From Methylobacterium phyllostachyos (GTDB lineage: Bacteria > Pseudomonadota > Alphaproteobacteria > Rhizobiales > Beijerinckiaceae), in assembly GCF_900103445.1 (NCBI RefSeq), contig NZ_FNHS01000002.1:434001-498000 (forward strand): 64,000 nt of DNA, written 5' to 3'. The translations under genes and the position numbers were made by a program. Under the pieces are notes generated by a model that worked only from the letters and a program-made list of their open reading frames with translations, had not been told where the DNA came from and ran no database searches. This document shows, in pieces, positions 8,848-18,110 of the stretch. How positions within the stretch are numbered: position 1 is the first letter of the stretch; every line of letters begins with the position of its first letter.

Positions 8848-11114
8848 CGGGTTTCCTCGGGCGCTCGCCGGCCGTCCGACGCCGGGTCCGCCAGCAGTGC
8901 GGCGGGATCGAGGACGAGCAGGACGCCGCCGTCCCCGAGGACGGTGGTGCCGCCGACGCCGGGCACGCTGCCGACGAGGCCGGCCGGGGGGCGCACCACG
9001 GCATCGAGGCGGTCGTCGAGGCGGTCGATCTCCAGCCCGACGGTTTCGTCGGCCGCTCGGACGACGAGGAGCAGCGCCTCCGTCCCGATGCCGGCACCGT
9101 ACCGATGGTCCAGCAGGTCGGCGAGCCGCAAAACCGGGAGGGTCCGGCCCCTCAGGACGGTCGCGGCGCCCCCGGCGACGGCTTGGATGGCCGATCTCGG
9201 GACGCGGACGACCTCGGCCACGGCGTCCATCGCGATCCCGTAGGATTCCTCGCCGATCCCGACGACCAGCAACCGGACCAGGGCGACCGTCCTCGGGAGA
9301 TGCAGGGCGACCGTCGTGCCCTCGCCCACCCGGCTCTCGACCGAGACCCGTCCCCCCATGCGCTCCGCGGCGACCCTCACGGCATCCATGCCGACCCCCC
9401 GGCCCGAGAGGGCACCGACGCTGCCGGCCGTCGAGAAGCCGGCCGCGAAGATGAGGTCGGTGACGGCGGCGTCGTCCATGGCCGACACGGCCTCGCGCGA
9501 GCGCAGGCCACGCTCGGCGGCGCGTCGGCGGATGAAGGCCGGATCGATCCCGCGACCATCGTCGGAGACCGACACGATGATGCCGTCGCCGTCCTGTCCG
9601 GCCGCGATCTTGATGCGGCCGGACGCGGGCTTCCCGAGGCGCAGGCGGGTCCCCGTGTCCTCAAGCCCGTGATCGACGGCGTTGCGCACGACGTGCAGCA
9701 GCGGCTCGAACAGGTTCTCGACGATGCCCTTGTCCGCCTCCGTGCCTTCCCCCTCGAAGTCGATGCGGACCTCCTTGTCGAGGCTACGGGCGGCTTCGCG
9801 AACGGGTCGGGCGAAGCGCCGGAAAACCTCGGACAACGGCATGAGCCGAAGGGATACCGCGTCGCGATGCAGCGAGGTCGCGAGACGTCCGATGTCGGCG
9901 TCTGCCTCGCGGATCGCCCGGGCCAGCGTGGCCGCGTCCTCGCCCGCCTCGGCACGCGCCGCGAGGCGGCCCAGTGCGTTGCGGGCCACGACGAGCTCGC
10001 CGACCCGGCCCACCAGCGCATCGACCCGGACGGCATCGACCCGGAGCGTGCGCGCCGTGCCCGCGCCGTGGGCGCCGGACGCACGTTCGTCGGCGCCGGA
10101 CGTCTCCCTATCGCTCCCGGGATCGGTCGGGCTCCCTCCGGCCAGCGCCGCCTCGATGGCAGGACCGAGGGACGCGGCCCCTCGTTCCGACGCGTCGCGG
10201 CATCGTTCGGCTTCCGCATCCCGGCCAATCGACCGAAGGGCGTTCGCCACGGACCGCGCACAGGCTTCGAGGCGGCCCGGGGCCGTCTCCGGGTCGCCCG
10301 AGGCGGCCATCGCCAGGAGTTGTTCCCCGAGGATGGCCGCCACGACCGGGTCCATCGCGGATGCGGATGACGGCCTCGCCGTGCCGGTCGCGGGAACGTC
10401 GACGACCGTGACCTGATCGGAAACCAGGCGGAAGGGCGCCTCGACCTCTCGGCGCGGAGCCCCGGCGAGCAGGGTGATGTCGAGGTTGCAGGCATAGGCG
10501 TCGAACTCCCCGTCCGGCGGCCAGGGCGTGGCCGGCTCGACCGACACGGCCAGCAGGCCCGGCACCTTCCGGACGAGGCTGAGGGGGTCGTCCCCGGAGA
10601 AAAAGCAGTCGCCGCGCGGCCGGTAACGGACCGCCGTAGAAGGGCCCCCGGGCGCTTCCGCCATCGATGCGACCAGGCGGGCCGCCCAGTCGGGAAAGGC
10701 CCCCGTTGCCTCCGTCGCGGACTTCCGGTCGGGCGATAGCAGCGACCGGTACCGTTCGGCCAGCGCCGCCGCCTCGCCGCCCGCGGCGTCGGGCAATCGT
10801 CCCGTCGCCTCGATGGCGTCGGACCAGCGCGCGGTGGCGTCGAGCGCCTCCAGCGACAGGTCGACCAGCGACGCGTCGACCACCAGGTTCCCGGCACGGG
10901 CCGCGGAGAGGCCGTCCTCCGCCGCGTGCAGGAGCGCGAACCATGGCGGGTAGTCGAACAGGCCGACGGAACCCTTCAGCGTGTGGAAGGCCCGGAACAC
11001 CCGGTTCACGGCCTCCGCGTCGCCGGGCCTGCCTTCCAGGGCCAGCAGGTCCTCCGTCGCGGACTGGACGAGCTCCCGCGTCTCGACCAGGAATTGTTCG
11101 AGCAGGTCGTTCAC
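8844..11114 (-). CDS. cheA: chemotaxis histidine kinase CheA
   Basis: A 756-residue CheA. The N-terminal Hpt domain carries HTLKGS with the phospho-His at residue 44. A variable middle region (about 130-370) is followed by the P3 dimerisation helices (RVDALVGRVGELVVARNAL), the P4 ATPase domain (HVVRNAVDHGLE, a DDGRGI box and GRGVGMDAV) and the P5 CheW-like domain up to the C-terminus. No receiver is fused to it. It would phosphorylate the receivers encoded beside it and CheB. Its start overlaps the upstream receiver gene by 4 bases. Confidence 0.95.
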   Translation of the reverse strand: MNDLLEQFLVETRELVQSATEDLLALEGRPGDAEAVNRVFRAFHTLKGSVGLFDYPPWFALLHAAEDGLSAARAGNLVVDASLVDLSLEALDATARWSDAIEATGRLPDAAGGEAAALAERYRSLLSPDRKSATEATGAFPDWAARLVASMAEAPGGPSTAVRYRPRGDCFFSGDDPLSLVRKVPGLLAVSVEPATPWPPDGEFDAYACNLDITLLAGAPRREVEAPFRLVSDQVTVVDVPATGTARPSSASAMDPVVAAILGEQLLAMAASGDPETAPGRLEACARSVANALRSIGRDAEAERCRDASERGAASLGPAIEAALAGGSPTDPGSDRETSGADERASGAHGAGTARTLRVDAVRVDALVGRVGELVVARNALGRLAARAEAGEDAATLARAIREADADIGRLATSLHRDAVSLRLMPLSEVFRRFARPVREAARSLDKEVRIDFEGEGTEADKGIVENLFEPLLHVVRNAVDHGLEDTGTRLRLGKPASGRIKIAAGQDGDGIIVSVSDDGRGIDPAFIRRRAAERGLRSREAVSAMDDAAVTDLIFAAGFSTAGSVGALSGRGVGMDAVRVAAERMGGRVSVESRVGEGTTVALHLPRTVALVRLLVVGIGEESYGIAMDAVAEVVRVPRSAIQAVAGGAATVLRGRTLPVLRLADLLDHRYGAGIGTEALLLVVRAADETVGLEIDRLDDRLDAVVRPPAGLVGSVPGVGGTTVLGDGGVLLVLDPAALLADPASDGRRAPEETR

Positions 11115-11509
11115 GCCCGCCGTCCCGCGAGCGCCCGGGCATGCGCGACCAGTGCCCCCTCGGGTACCGGCTTCACCAGGTAGAAGTTGGCGCCGGCCAC
11201 CCGCGCGGCCGCGCGGTCCCCGTCGCCGGCCTCGGTGCTGGTCATGAGGGCCGGGATCGCGCGAACCCCGGGTTCCCGCCCGCGCAGGGCGCGCAGGAAG
11301 CTGAGGCCGTCCATCTTCGGCATGTTCACGTCGACGACCAGCAGGTCGTAGGTTGCGGTCAGGACGCGCTCCAGGCCCTCAATGCCATTCAAGGCCTCGT
11401 CCACGACGAAGCCGGCCCGCTCCAGGGCGCCGCGATAGTACAGCCGCACGAGGCTCGCGTCCTCGACGAGCAGGACGTGCGGGGGACCTCCGATTCCGGC
11501 CTCAGACAT
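11111..11509 (-). CDS. CheY-like response regulator between cheR and cheA
   Basis: A stand-alone receiver of about 132 residues with VEDAS, the phospho-acceptor Asp in VVDVNMPKMDG and the conserved Lys in YLVKP. The ATG at 11509 was chosen because it overlaps the cheR stop by 8 bases and begins just before the domain; a longer in-frame start at 11548 would add 13 residues from within cheR. It is the probable direct output of the CheA encoded next to it. No DNA-binding or enzymatic output domain is attached. Confidence 0.88.
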   Translation of the reverse strand: MSEAGIGGPPHVLLVEDASLVRLYYRGALERAGFVVDEALNGIEGLERVLTATYDLLVVDVNMPKMDGLSFLRALRGREPGVRAIPALMTSTEAGDGDRAAARVAGANFYLVKPVPEGALVAHARALAGRRA

Positions 11510-12365
11510 GCTCGCCCTCCCGCGGCCTCCGATAGACGATGGCGTCATCGTATCGGCAGACCCTGAACAACGGTGAAATCCGGCTCATGCTCTCGGTGTG
11601 GCCGAGGCAGACGAAGCCGCCGGGAACCAGGGCGTCGTAGATGTGGTCCGCCGCGATGCGCCGGGATGCGTCGTCGAAGTAGATCAGCACGTTCCGGCAG
11701 AACACGACGTCGAACCGGCCGTGCGCGGCCATGTCCGCCGCGTCCGTCAGGTTGCACGGCGTGAAGCGCACGGAACCGCGCAGGTCGTCGAGGATGCGCC
11801 ATCCCGGGCCGAGGCGGGTCTCCTCCCGGACGAAGTAGCGGGCGACGAGGTCCGGTCTGAGCCGCATCAGGGCACGTTCGCCGTACAGTCCCTCCTCGGC
11901 CGCCGTGAGCGCCCTCGTGTCGATGTCCGAGCCGACGATCTCGATGTCGTAGCGGTCGACCTCCGGCCAGTTCTCCAGGAGCCACATCGCCACCGAGTAC
12001 GGCTCCTCGCCCGTCGAGCAAGGCATCGACCAGATCCGCACCGTCGAGCCGGCGGCCTTCCGGGAAACAGTCTCCGGGAGCAGGGACGCCGTCAAGCAAC
12101 GGAGTTGGTGGTCCTCGCGGTAGAAATAGGTCTCGTTGATGGTGAAGGCGTTGATCAGCCGCTCCACCTCGCCGCTCGCGTCGGACCGAAGCCGCGCGAG
12201 GTAGACCGCGAACGACCGCGACCCGGTGGCCTGCATGCGCTCGCTCAGGCGCCGGTCCACGAAGTAGCGCTTCGCCGGCGTGAACAGGATGCCGGTGCGG
12301 CGGTACAGGAACTCACAGAATCGCGCGAAATCGGCGTCTGTGACCGGCGACGGTGTATCGGACAC
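11502..12365 (-). CDS. cheR: chemoreceptor glutamate methyltransferase CheR
   Basis: A 287-residue CheR that methylates receptor glutamates using S-adenosylmethionine. It shows the N-terminal CheR domain, NETYFYRE, the SAM-binding WSMPCSTGEEPYS, FCRNVLIYFD and the C-terminal LGHTES. The GTG at 12365 is taken as the start: it lies 4 bases after the HEAT-like gene's stop and gives the usual family length. The frame stays open further upstream, but that part reads through other genes. Paired with the CheB encoded here, it implies an adaptation system acting on the soluble receptor of this operon. Confidence 0.93.
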   Translation of the reverse strand: MSDTPSPVTDADFARFCEFLYRRTGILFTPAKRYFVDRRLSERMQATGSRSFAVYLARLRSDASGEVERLINAFTINETYFYREDHQLRCLTASLLPETVSRKAAGSTVRIWSMPCSTGEEPYSVAMWLLENWPEVDRYDIEIVGSDIDTRALTAAEEGLYGERALMRLRPDLVARYFVREETRLGPGWRILDDLRGSVRFTPCNLTDAADMAAHGRFDVVFCRNVLIYFDDASRRIAADHIYDALVPGGFVCLGHTESMSRISPLFRVCRYDDAIVYRRPREGEHV

Positions 12366-12369
12366 GCGT

Positions 12370-12912
12370 TCAGCGCCCCGCGCCGATGCGGGCGAGCACC
12401 ATGTCGATGGCCATGGGCAGGAACGGCTCGGAGGCGAACCGGGTCCGGGCGGCCCGAAGCGCCGGCAGCGCCGCCGCCGTCCCGGCCTCGGCCAGCACCT
12501 CGACCGCGGCGCCGCAGACGTTCGGGTGGGTCTCCCCCTCCAGCAGACGGGCGAGCAACGCGCTCGCGACCTCGGTGGGCTGGGCGCGCGCGACCTCGGT
12601 CGCGAGCAGCCGCACGTCCGAGTCCGGATCAACCAGCAGGCCCGGGAGGACCGGGAGGGCCGCGGCGGGCATGGCCTGCAGCGTCTCGATGCAGGCATTG
12701 CGCAGCCCGGCATCCTCCGACCGCAGGTGCCGGGCGAGCGCGGTCGCGGCGGATGCGTCCGCGAGGGCCAGGAGCGCCGCGAGGAGGGCTTCGCGCCCGC
12801 GCAGGTCCCGCTCCGATCCCAGGGCCGTGCCGAGTTCCTCCGCGGACCGGACGGCCGGCGTGGCGGTTTCCGCCTTCGGCAGTCCGGGTGGGTCGCGGCG
12901 GACAAGCGGCAT
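12370..12912 (-). CDS. HEAT-repeat-like adaptor protein
   Basis: A 180-residue Ala/Leu-rich helical protein with repeated patterns such as LRNACIETLQAMPAAALPVL and VRLLATEVARA, typical of HEAT or armadillo-like repeats (four to five repeats). Its ATG at 12912 overlaps the cheB stop (TGATG), and cheR follows 4 bases after its own stop, so it is embedded in the operon. It is probably a protein-binding scaffold for CheB, CheR or the receptor. I know of no defined function for such a protein. Confidence 0.72.
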   Translation of the reverse strand: MPLVRRDPPGLPKAETATPAVRSAEELGTALGSERDLRGREALLAALLALADASAATALARHLRSEDAGLRNACIETLQAMPAAALPVLPGLLVDPDSDVRLLATEVARAQPTEVASALLARLLEGETHPNVCGAAVEVLAEAGTAAALPALRAARTRFASEPFLPMAIDMVLARIGAGR

Positions 12913-14018
12913 CAGGGCACCATCCTCAGGAGGGCGTCGGCGATGTCTTCGAGCGGGGCGACCACGCTGGCGCCGCCCGCCCGGACCAACTCGCCCGGCA
13001 TGCCCCAGACGACCGCCGTCTCCTCGCTCTCGGCGATGGTGCGGCCGCCGCGCCCCCGCAGCACGGTCATCGTCTCCGCCCCGTCCCGTCCCATGCCCGT
13101 CATCAGGACGCCCACCAGGCGCTCGGGCTGGACGAGGTCGAGCGCGCTGGCCACCAGGCGGTCGACGCTGGGATGCCAGGAGTATTCGGTCCGTGCCGGC
13201 ACCGGTTGCACGACGAGGCCGGATGGGCGGCGCGCGAGGGTCACGTCGGCATCGCCCTTGCCGACGTAGACGTTGCCCGGGGCCAGCGGCATCGGGCGCG
13301 ACGCCTCCTGGACCCGAAGGGCGCACAGGCCGTCGAGACGCCGGGCCAGCGGTCCGGTGAAGCTGCCCGGCATGTGCTGGGCGACCACGACCGGCCACGG
13401 GAAGTCCGCCGGCAGGCCGGAGAGCAGCGCGTCGAGGGCGGGAGGCCCGCCCGTGGATGTGCCGACCAGCACGATGCCCCCGACCGAGCCCGGCACGGGC
13501 GGCTGGACGGTCGACGGTTCGGGCGATGCCGTCCGTGCGGGGCGCCGTGCGGACCGAGGCAAGGGACCGTCCGTCCCGCCGGTCCGGGCGCGGATGCGCT
13601 CGGCGAGGCGCAGCGTCGGGCGCAGGCGGGCACGGGCGGCCGCCCGCACCTTCTGCACGATCAGCGGCCCGAGGCGGTCCATCTCCAGCGAGACGGCGCC
13701 CCCGGGCTTGGCGACGAAGTCCACCGCGCCGCGGCCCAGCGCGTCCAGGGTGACCTCGGCGCCGACCGCGGTCAGCGACGACACCATCACCACCGGCGTC
13801 GGGCGGTCGAGCATGATGCGGTCGAGGCAGCCGAGGCCGTCGAGGCCCGGCATGTTGACGTCGAGGGTGATCACGTCCGGCCTGAAGCGGGCGTGCTCGG
13901 CCAGTGCCTCGTCGCCGTCCCGAGCGAAGGCGACCTCGAAGTCCCCTTCCGCCGCGAACACGCCGCCCAGGAGCTTGCGCATCAGGGCGGAGTCGTCGAC
14001 GACCAGCAGCCGGATCAT
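12912..14018 (-). CDS. cheB: chemoreceptor glutamate methylesterase CheB
   Basis: A 368-residue CheB. The N-terminal receiver has VVDDSALMR and Asp53 in DVNMPGLDG. The C-terminal esterase domain has the catalytic triad at Ser188 (GTSTGG), His215 (AQHMPGSF) and Asp312 (TGMGRDGAE). It demethylates and deamidates receptor residues when phosphorylated by CheA. It overlaps the triple-CheW gene by 4 bases. All key residues are present. Confidence 0.95.
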   Translation of the reverse strand: MIRLLVVDDSALMRKLLGGVFAAEGDFEVAFARDGDEALAEHARFRPDVITLDVNMPGLDGLGCLDRIMLDRPTPVVMVSSLTAVGAEVTLDALGRGAVDFVAKPGGAVSLEMDRLGPLIVQKVRAAARARLRPTLRLAERIRARTGGTDGPLPRSARRPARTASPEPSTVQPPVPGSVGGIVLVGTSTGGPPALDALLSGLPADFPWPVVVAQHMPGSFTGPLARRLDGLCALRVQEASRPMPLAPGNVYVGKGDADVTLARRPSGLVVQPVPARTEYSWHPSVDRLVASALDLVQPERLVGVLMTGMGRDGAETMTVLRGRGGRTIAESEETAVVWGMPGELVRAGGASVVAPLEDIADALLRMVP

Positions 14019-15493
14019 GCCGGGGCGTCCGACCCCGGCGCCCGGTGGGCGACGGTCTTCGTCGCCGCCCGCACACTGCGCTCCGTCCCGGCCAGGAGGG
14101 CCTGCGCGTCCACGATGGGCAGCAGGCCGCCGTCGTCGAGCGTCGCAACGCGGTCGACTGCGTTCCCGGCCTCATCCGAAAGTCCCGGCGTCGGCCGGAT
14201 GGCCGTCTCTTCCAGCCGCAGCATGCGCGAGACCCCGTCGACGAGCAGGCCGGCGACATTGCCTGCCGCTTCGAGGACGATGATGCGTCGCCGGGGCCCG
14301 TCCTCGCCCGGGGGCAAGCCGAAGCGCCGGCGCTGGTCGACGACGGCCAGAACGGTCCCGCGCACGTCGACGGCGCCGGCGACGATGTCGGGCGAACGGG
14401 GCAGGCGCGTCATCGTCGCGGGGACCCGCAGCACCTCCCGCACCGATGCCACCGGAACGCCGTAGCTCTCGCCCGCGACGTCGAACACGACGAACTGCTC
14501 GGTACGCCCCCCGGTCTCGCCGTTCGATCGCGTTGTGTCGGCGGATCGCGGTGGGTTGGCGGTCACGGTCGTTCCCTCCAGGAGACGGTCGGTCGAGAGG
14601 ACGGAGACGAGCGTCCCGTCGCCGTCGACGCGGCAGATGGCTTCCACGGCGGTCGCGCGTCCCCGGCCCAAGGCCGCCGGCACGGGGTCCACCGCGTCCG
14701 GAGCGAGCCGCAGGATCGGCCCCAGGGCGTCGACGACCAGCCCGACCTCGCTTCCCCCGATCCGCGCGACCACGATGCGCGCGTCCGGACCCGGCCGGGG
14801 CGCGACGAGGCCCAGCAGCGTCGGCAGGGCCAGCAACGGCAGTACGCCGCCGCGCCGCGCCACGACGCCGAGCGCCGCCTCGCCGGCCCGGGGTACGGGA
14901 ACGATGTCGGGCGGCAGCGCGAGCACCTCAGCGACCCGTTCGAGCGGTAGGGCGTAGGACCGGCCGGCGGCGTTGAACGAGACCAGGGCGATGCGCTCCG
15001 CGGCGCCGCCGTCGCCACCCCGGGTCGTCCGAAGCCCGGCGAAGGATGCTGCAGGACGGGCCTTGCGTTCGGGGAAAGCCTCGGCGACCAGAGCGGCGAG
15101 ATCGACGAGGCGGGCTCGCCCCGACCCGACGGACGTGGCGATGCGCCGGCTTCCCGGCTGGTCGTCCCCCCCGCTGGCCCCGGCGCCGCCGGAGAATGCC
15201 AGGACGCGGTCGATCATGAGGCCGACGGGCTCGCCCGCTTCCGCCACCACGACGCGGGTCGGTTCGGCGGCGGGCTCCGCGTCGGGCCGCAAGACGCGGC
15301 GCAGGTCGAGCACCGGAAGCGCCAGGCCGCGGAGGTTGGCCAAGCCGGCCAATGCGGCGGGGGCGCCGGGCACGCGCGTCAGCCGGGGCGGCCGGATGAG
15401 TTCGCGCACGACGCCCAGGTCAAGGGCGAAGTCGTCCGGCCCCAGCGTGAAGACGAGGTAGCGTGCGTCGCCCGTGCCGGCCGCCTCAGGCAT
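14015..15493 (-). CDS. triple CheW-domain coupling protein
   Basis: A 492-residue protein made of three CheW domains, starting at about residues 8, 180 and 340 (anchors [29 protein letters not shown] and [17 protein letters not shown]). Normal CheW is about 150-170 residues with one domain. It should couple the receptor hairpin to CheA; three units could bridge several receptor-kinase contacts. The ATG at 15493 starts just before the first domain and overlaps the receptor gene's stop by 8 bases. A longer in-frame start exists but lies inside the receptor gene. No single-domain CheW was seen in the window. Confidence 0.9.
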   Translation of the reverse strand: MPEAAGTGDARYLVFTLGPDDFALDLGVVRELIRPPRLTRVPGAPAALAGLANLRGLALPVLDLRRVLRPDAEPAAEPTRVVVAEAGEPVGLMIDRVLAFSGGAGASGGDDQPGSRRIATSVGSGRARLVDLAALVAEAFPERKARPAASFAGLRTTRGGDGGAAERIALVSFNAAGRSYALPLERVAEVLALPPDIVPVPRAGEAALGVVARRGGVLPLLALPTLLGLVAPRPGPDARIVVARIGGSEVGLVVDALGPILRLAPDAVDPVPAALGRGRATAVEAICRVDGDGTLVSVLSTDRLLEGTTVTANPPRSADTTRSNGETGGRTEQFVVFDVAGESYGVPVASVREVLRVPATMTRLPRSPDIVAGAVDVRGTVLAVVDQRRRFGLPPGEDGPRRRIIVLEAAGNVAGLLVDGVSRMLRLEETAIRPTPGLSDEAGNAVDRVATLDDGGLLPIVDAQALLAGTERSVRAATKTVAHRAPGSDAPA

Positions 15494-17411
15494 CGACGGC
15501 CTGCAACTCGTCGGCCAGCGACGCGATCTCCTCGATGCTCGCCGCGAGGTCCTCGGCTCCCCGCGACTGCTGCCGCGCCGCGGTGGCGGCCTCCGCCGAG
15601 GCACGGTCAGCCTCCTCCGCGGCGGCGGCGATCTGCTGCGCCCCCTTCAGCCCCTCCCGAGCCGCGATGACGATGGCGTCCGCGCCGGACAGCACGTCGG
15701 CGTTGCCGGCCTCCAGCTTCGCGACGTCGTCCCCGACGCCGACGAGCGTGGCGACGAGGCCGCGGTTGCGCTGGACCTCCGTCTCGGACGCGGCGATGAC
15801 CAACTCCAGGGCCCGGCGGACGGCGGCCACCCCGTCCTGAATGTCCCGCACCGTGTCGCGAATGCGCTCGGCGTTCTCGGCGGCGTCGCGGGCCAGCGCA
15901 CGGATGTCGTTGGACACCACCGCGAAGCCGCGTCCGCCCTCTCCGGCACGGGCCGCCTCGATGGACCCGCTGACCGCGAGCATGTTCACCTGCACCGCCA
16001 CGAGGGCGATGGAGCCGACGATCTTGTCGATGCGGCGGTTGCTGCCCTCCAGCTCGCCGATCCGCGCGAGGCATGCGCGGGTCCCGTCGAGCGACCGTTC
16101 CACACCGTCAGCGAGGGAGCCCACCGCCGTACGCACGTCGCCCAGGGTCGCCCCGATGCCTGCGACGCTCTCGCGGGCGATGGTGGCGTTCGTGCCGAAC
16201 ACCGCGGCGCTGCGCTCCACCTGCGCCATCGCGGCGCTGGACTGCTGGGCCGCGGCGCTCTGGACGGCGGTCCCGCGGCTGATCTGGTCTATGGCGGCGA
16301 GGATCTCGCCGGCCGCGCCGGAGAGCTCCTGAACCGTCGCGGACAGTTCCTCCGCGGCCGAGGCGACCTCCTCGGCGCGGGCCTGCACCGATCCGCTCCC
16401 CGTCAGGTCGTCGGCGAGACCGGCGAGGGACTGCGCCGTCGTCTGCGCCTGGTCGAGCGACTGGACCTGCTGCGCCACGGCCTGCTGGGCCTCCCCCGCG
16501 GCGGCGGCCTGTTCCTCGGCCGCGGAGGCGATCTGCTCGGCGCCGCGCTGCGCCTCGCGGACGGCGGTCTCGGCCTCGACCGCGGCCGCGAGGATGGCCT
16601 GCGCGCCCTCCGACACCGAACCTAGCTCCGAGCGCGCGGTCTCCAGCCTGACGGTGACGCGTCCGCCAGCCTCCGCCTCCGTCGACGCCGCCAGGGCCGC
16701 GGCGCGGATGACCTCGCCGACGCCCCGGACCTCGGTGCGGATCGCCTCGGTTAACGTCCGGACCTCGGCAGCGCTCGCCTCGGACGTCTCGGCAAGCGCC
16801 CGCACTTCGTCCGCGACGACGGCGAAGCCGCGCCCGTGCTCACCGGCGCGGGCGGCCTCGATGGCGGCGTTCAGCGCCAGCAGGTTGGTCTGGTCGGAGA
16901 TGTGCTCGACCGTGCCGGTGATCTCGCCGATGCTCGCGGCCCCCCGGTCGAGCTGCTCGATCAGCGACACGGTTGCCGACTGCCGTTCCGAGTTCGCCTG
17001 CACCGCGGCGACGGAGGAGACGATCTGGACGCCGGTCTCCGCCAGCAGCGTCTGGAACGCGGCGGTGGACTGCCGTGAGGCGTCCGCCCGCGTCCGGGCC
17101 TCGGAAAGGCGCCCGACGATGCCGCCGATGGCACCGAGGGATTCCTGCGCGGCGCCCGCCGCCTCCTCGGCCCCGGCGGCGATCTGCTCCATCGACCGGC
17201 GCAGCTCCTCCGCGGCGGACGACGCCTCGGTCACCCCCGCAGCGAGTTCCTCGGTCGCAGCCGCGAGCCGTTCGGCCGCCTTCTGCCGCCGCGCCCGTGA
17301 CCGCTCGCGGGAACGCCCGGCGGTGGCGGCCGGCGCCGGGACAGGTGCCGACGCGACGACCTCGGCGGGGGCCTCCTGCGGCGAGAGCCGCGTCCTCTTC
17401 ACCAACGACAT
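15486..17411 (-). CDS. soluble chemoreceptor with two signalling hairpins
   Basis: A 641-residue almost entirely coiled-coil protein with no membrane helix and no recognisable ligand-binding domain. The first MCP signalling tip ([19 protein letters not shown]) is at about residues 174-192. A second, altered tip ([19 protein letters not shown]) lies at about 474-492, exactly 300 residues later. The ATG at 17411 has a good upstream purine-rich site and is preferred to an upstream in-frame start 61 codons earlier. It is the first gene of the operon, so it is the likely receptor for the encoded CheA and triple CheW. What it senses is unknown. Confidence 0.88.
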   Translation of the reverse strand: MSLVKRTRLSPQEAPAEVVASAPVPAPAATAGRSRERSRARRQKAAERLAAATEELAAGVTEASSAAEELRRSMEQIAAGAEEAAGAAQESLGAIGGIVGRLSEARTRADASRQSTAAFQTLLAETGVQIVSSVAAVQANSERQSATVSLIEQLDRGAASIGEITGTVEHISDQTNLLALNAAIEAARAGEHGRGFAVVADEVRALAETSEASAAEVRTLTEAIRTEVRGVGEVIRAAALAASTEAEAGGRVTVRLETARSELGSVSEGAQAILAAAVEAETAVREAQRGAEQIASAAEEQAAAAGEAQQAVAQQVQSLDQAQTTAQSLAGLADDLTGSGSVQARAEEVASAAEELSATVQELSGAAGEILAAIDQISRGTAVQSAAAQQSSAAMAQVERSAAVFGTNATIARESVAGIGATLGDVRTAVGSLADGVERSLDGTRACLARIGELEGSNRRIDKIVGSIALVAVQVNMLAVSGSIEAARAGEGGRGFAVVSNDIRALARDAAENAERIRDTVRDIQDGVAAVRRALELVIAASETEVQRNRGLVATLVGVGDDVAKLEAGNADVLSGADAIVIAAREGLKGAQQIAAAAEEADRASAEAATAARQQSRGAEDLAASIEEIASLADELQAVDA

Positions 17412-18110
17412 CGACGTCTCACCCGCGTTCAACCGTCCTTCCCGCGGGGAGCGAGGCCGAGGATGGTTCGGAAATGGAGTTCGGCTTGTAAGCCGGGACA
17501 CGGGCCGGTCAAGAACAAGGCTGGGACAACGGGTGGGCACGTGCGTCATCCGTACATTGCACCCGGACGCTGCGTGCCCCCCGCCGACGCTCACGCGGTC
17601 CTGACCCTGCCGTCAAAGCGGAGGCATGCACAGCCTCCGACCGGTTTCGGTAGCGTGCCTATCCGTCAACGAGACGTACGCTCGCGATTGGCGGCGGGTG
17701 ACGTCGAGTTGGTTGGCTGGGTAGTTCTGCAGGCATCCCCGAAACAAATACGGGACTGACGCAGGGCCCGCTCCGGAACGGTGTGCCGTCGCGACGGTCG
17801 TCCAGGATCGTCTCTCGGCCATACCCTCGGCGGGTCGTCGGCGCAGGTGATCGTTTAGGCTTACAGCTCGCTCGACCCGACCAAACGCACTGGGCCTGGC
17901 CGCCGGTAGCAATCGGTCGGTGCCCCCCCAGGCTCCATGACCCAGCCGTTTGCTCACCGTATCGGAATGGTAGTCCCTGACCTGCGCGATCATGCCAAAT
18001 GTATGCCCTTGGCGGAACCGTGCGATGGTGGCATCGGTCCTGAGCAAACCCTTCGCGGGTACCGGGCGCACAGTGCCCACCGGTGGGCCATGAGCGACGT
18101 TCGGCACCAC
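17412..18110. other. intergenic region upstream of the chemosensory operon
   Basis: About 700 bases between the receptor start and the porin stop. It should contain the promoter for the long minus-strand chemosensory operon. Open frames here have poor codon character and no recognisable family, so no gene is called. Confidence 0.5.

Noticed and set aside
11598..14465. A 955-codon plus-strand open frame opposite cheR, HEAT-like and cheB genes
   Set aside because: It is the complement of well-supported genes in GC-rich DNA; its translation is low-complexity and lacks any domain.
17613..18110. A 165-codon minus-strand frame upstream of the chemosensory operon
   Set aside because: Amino-acid make-up is unlike a real protein and there is no ribosome site or neighbour support.
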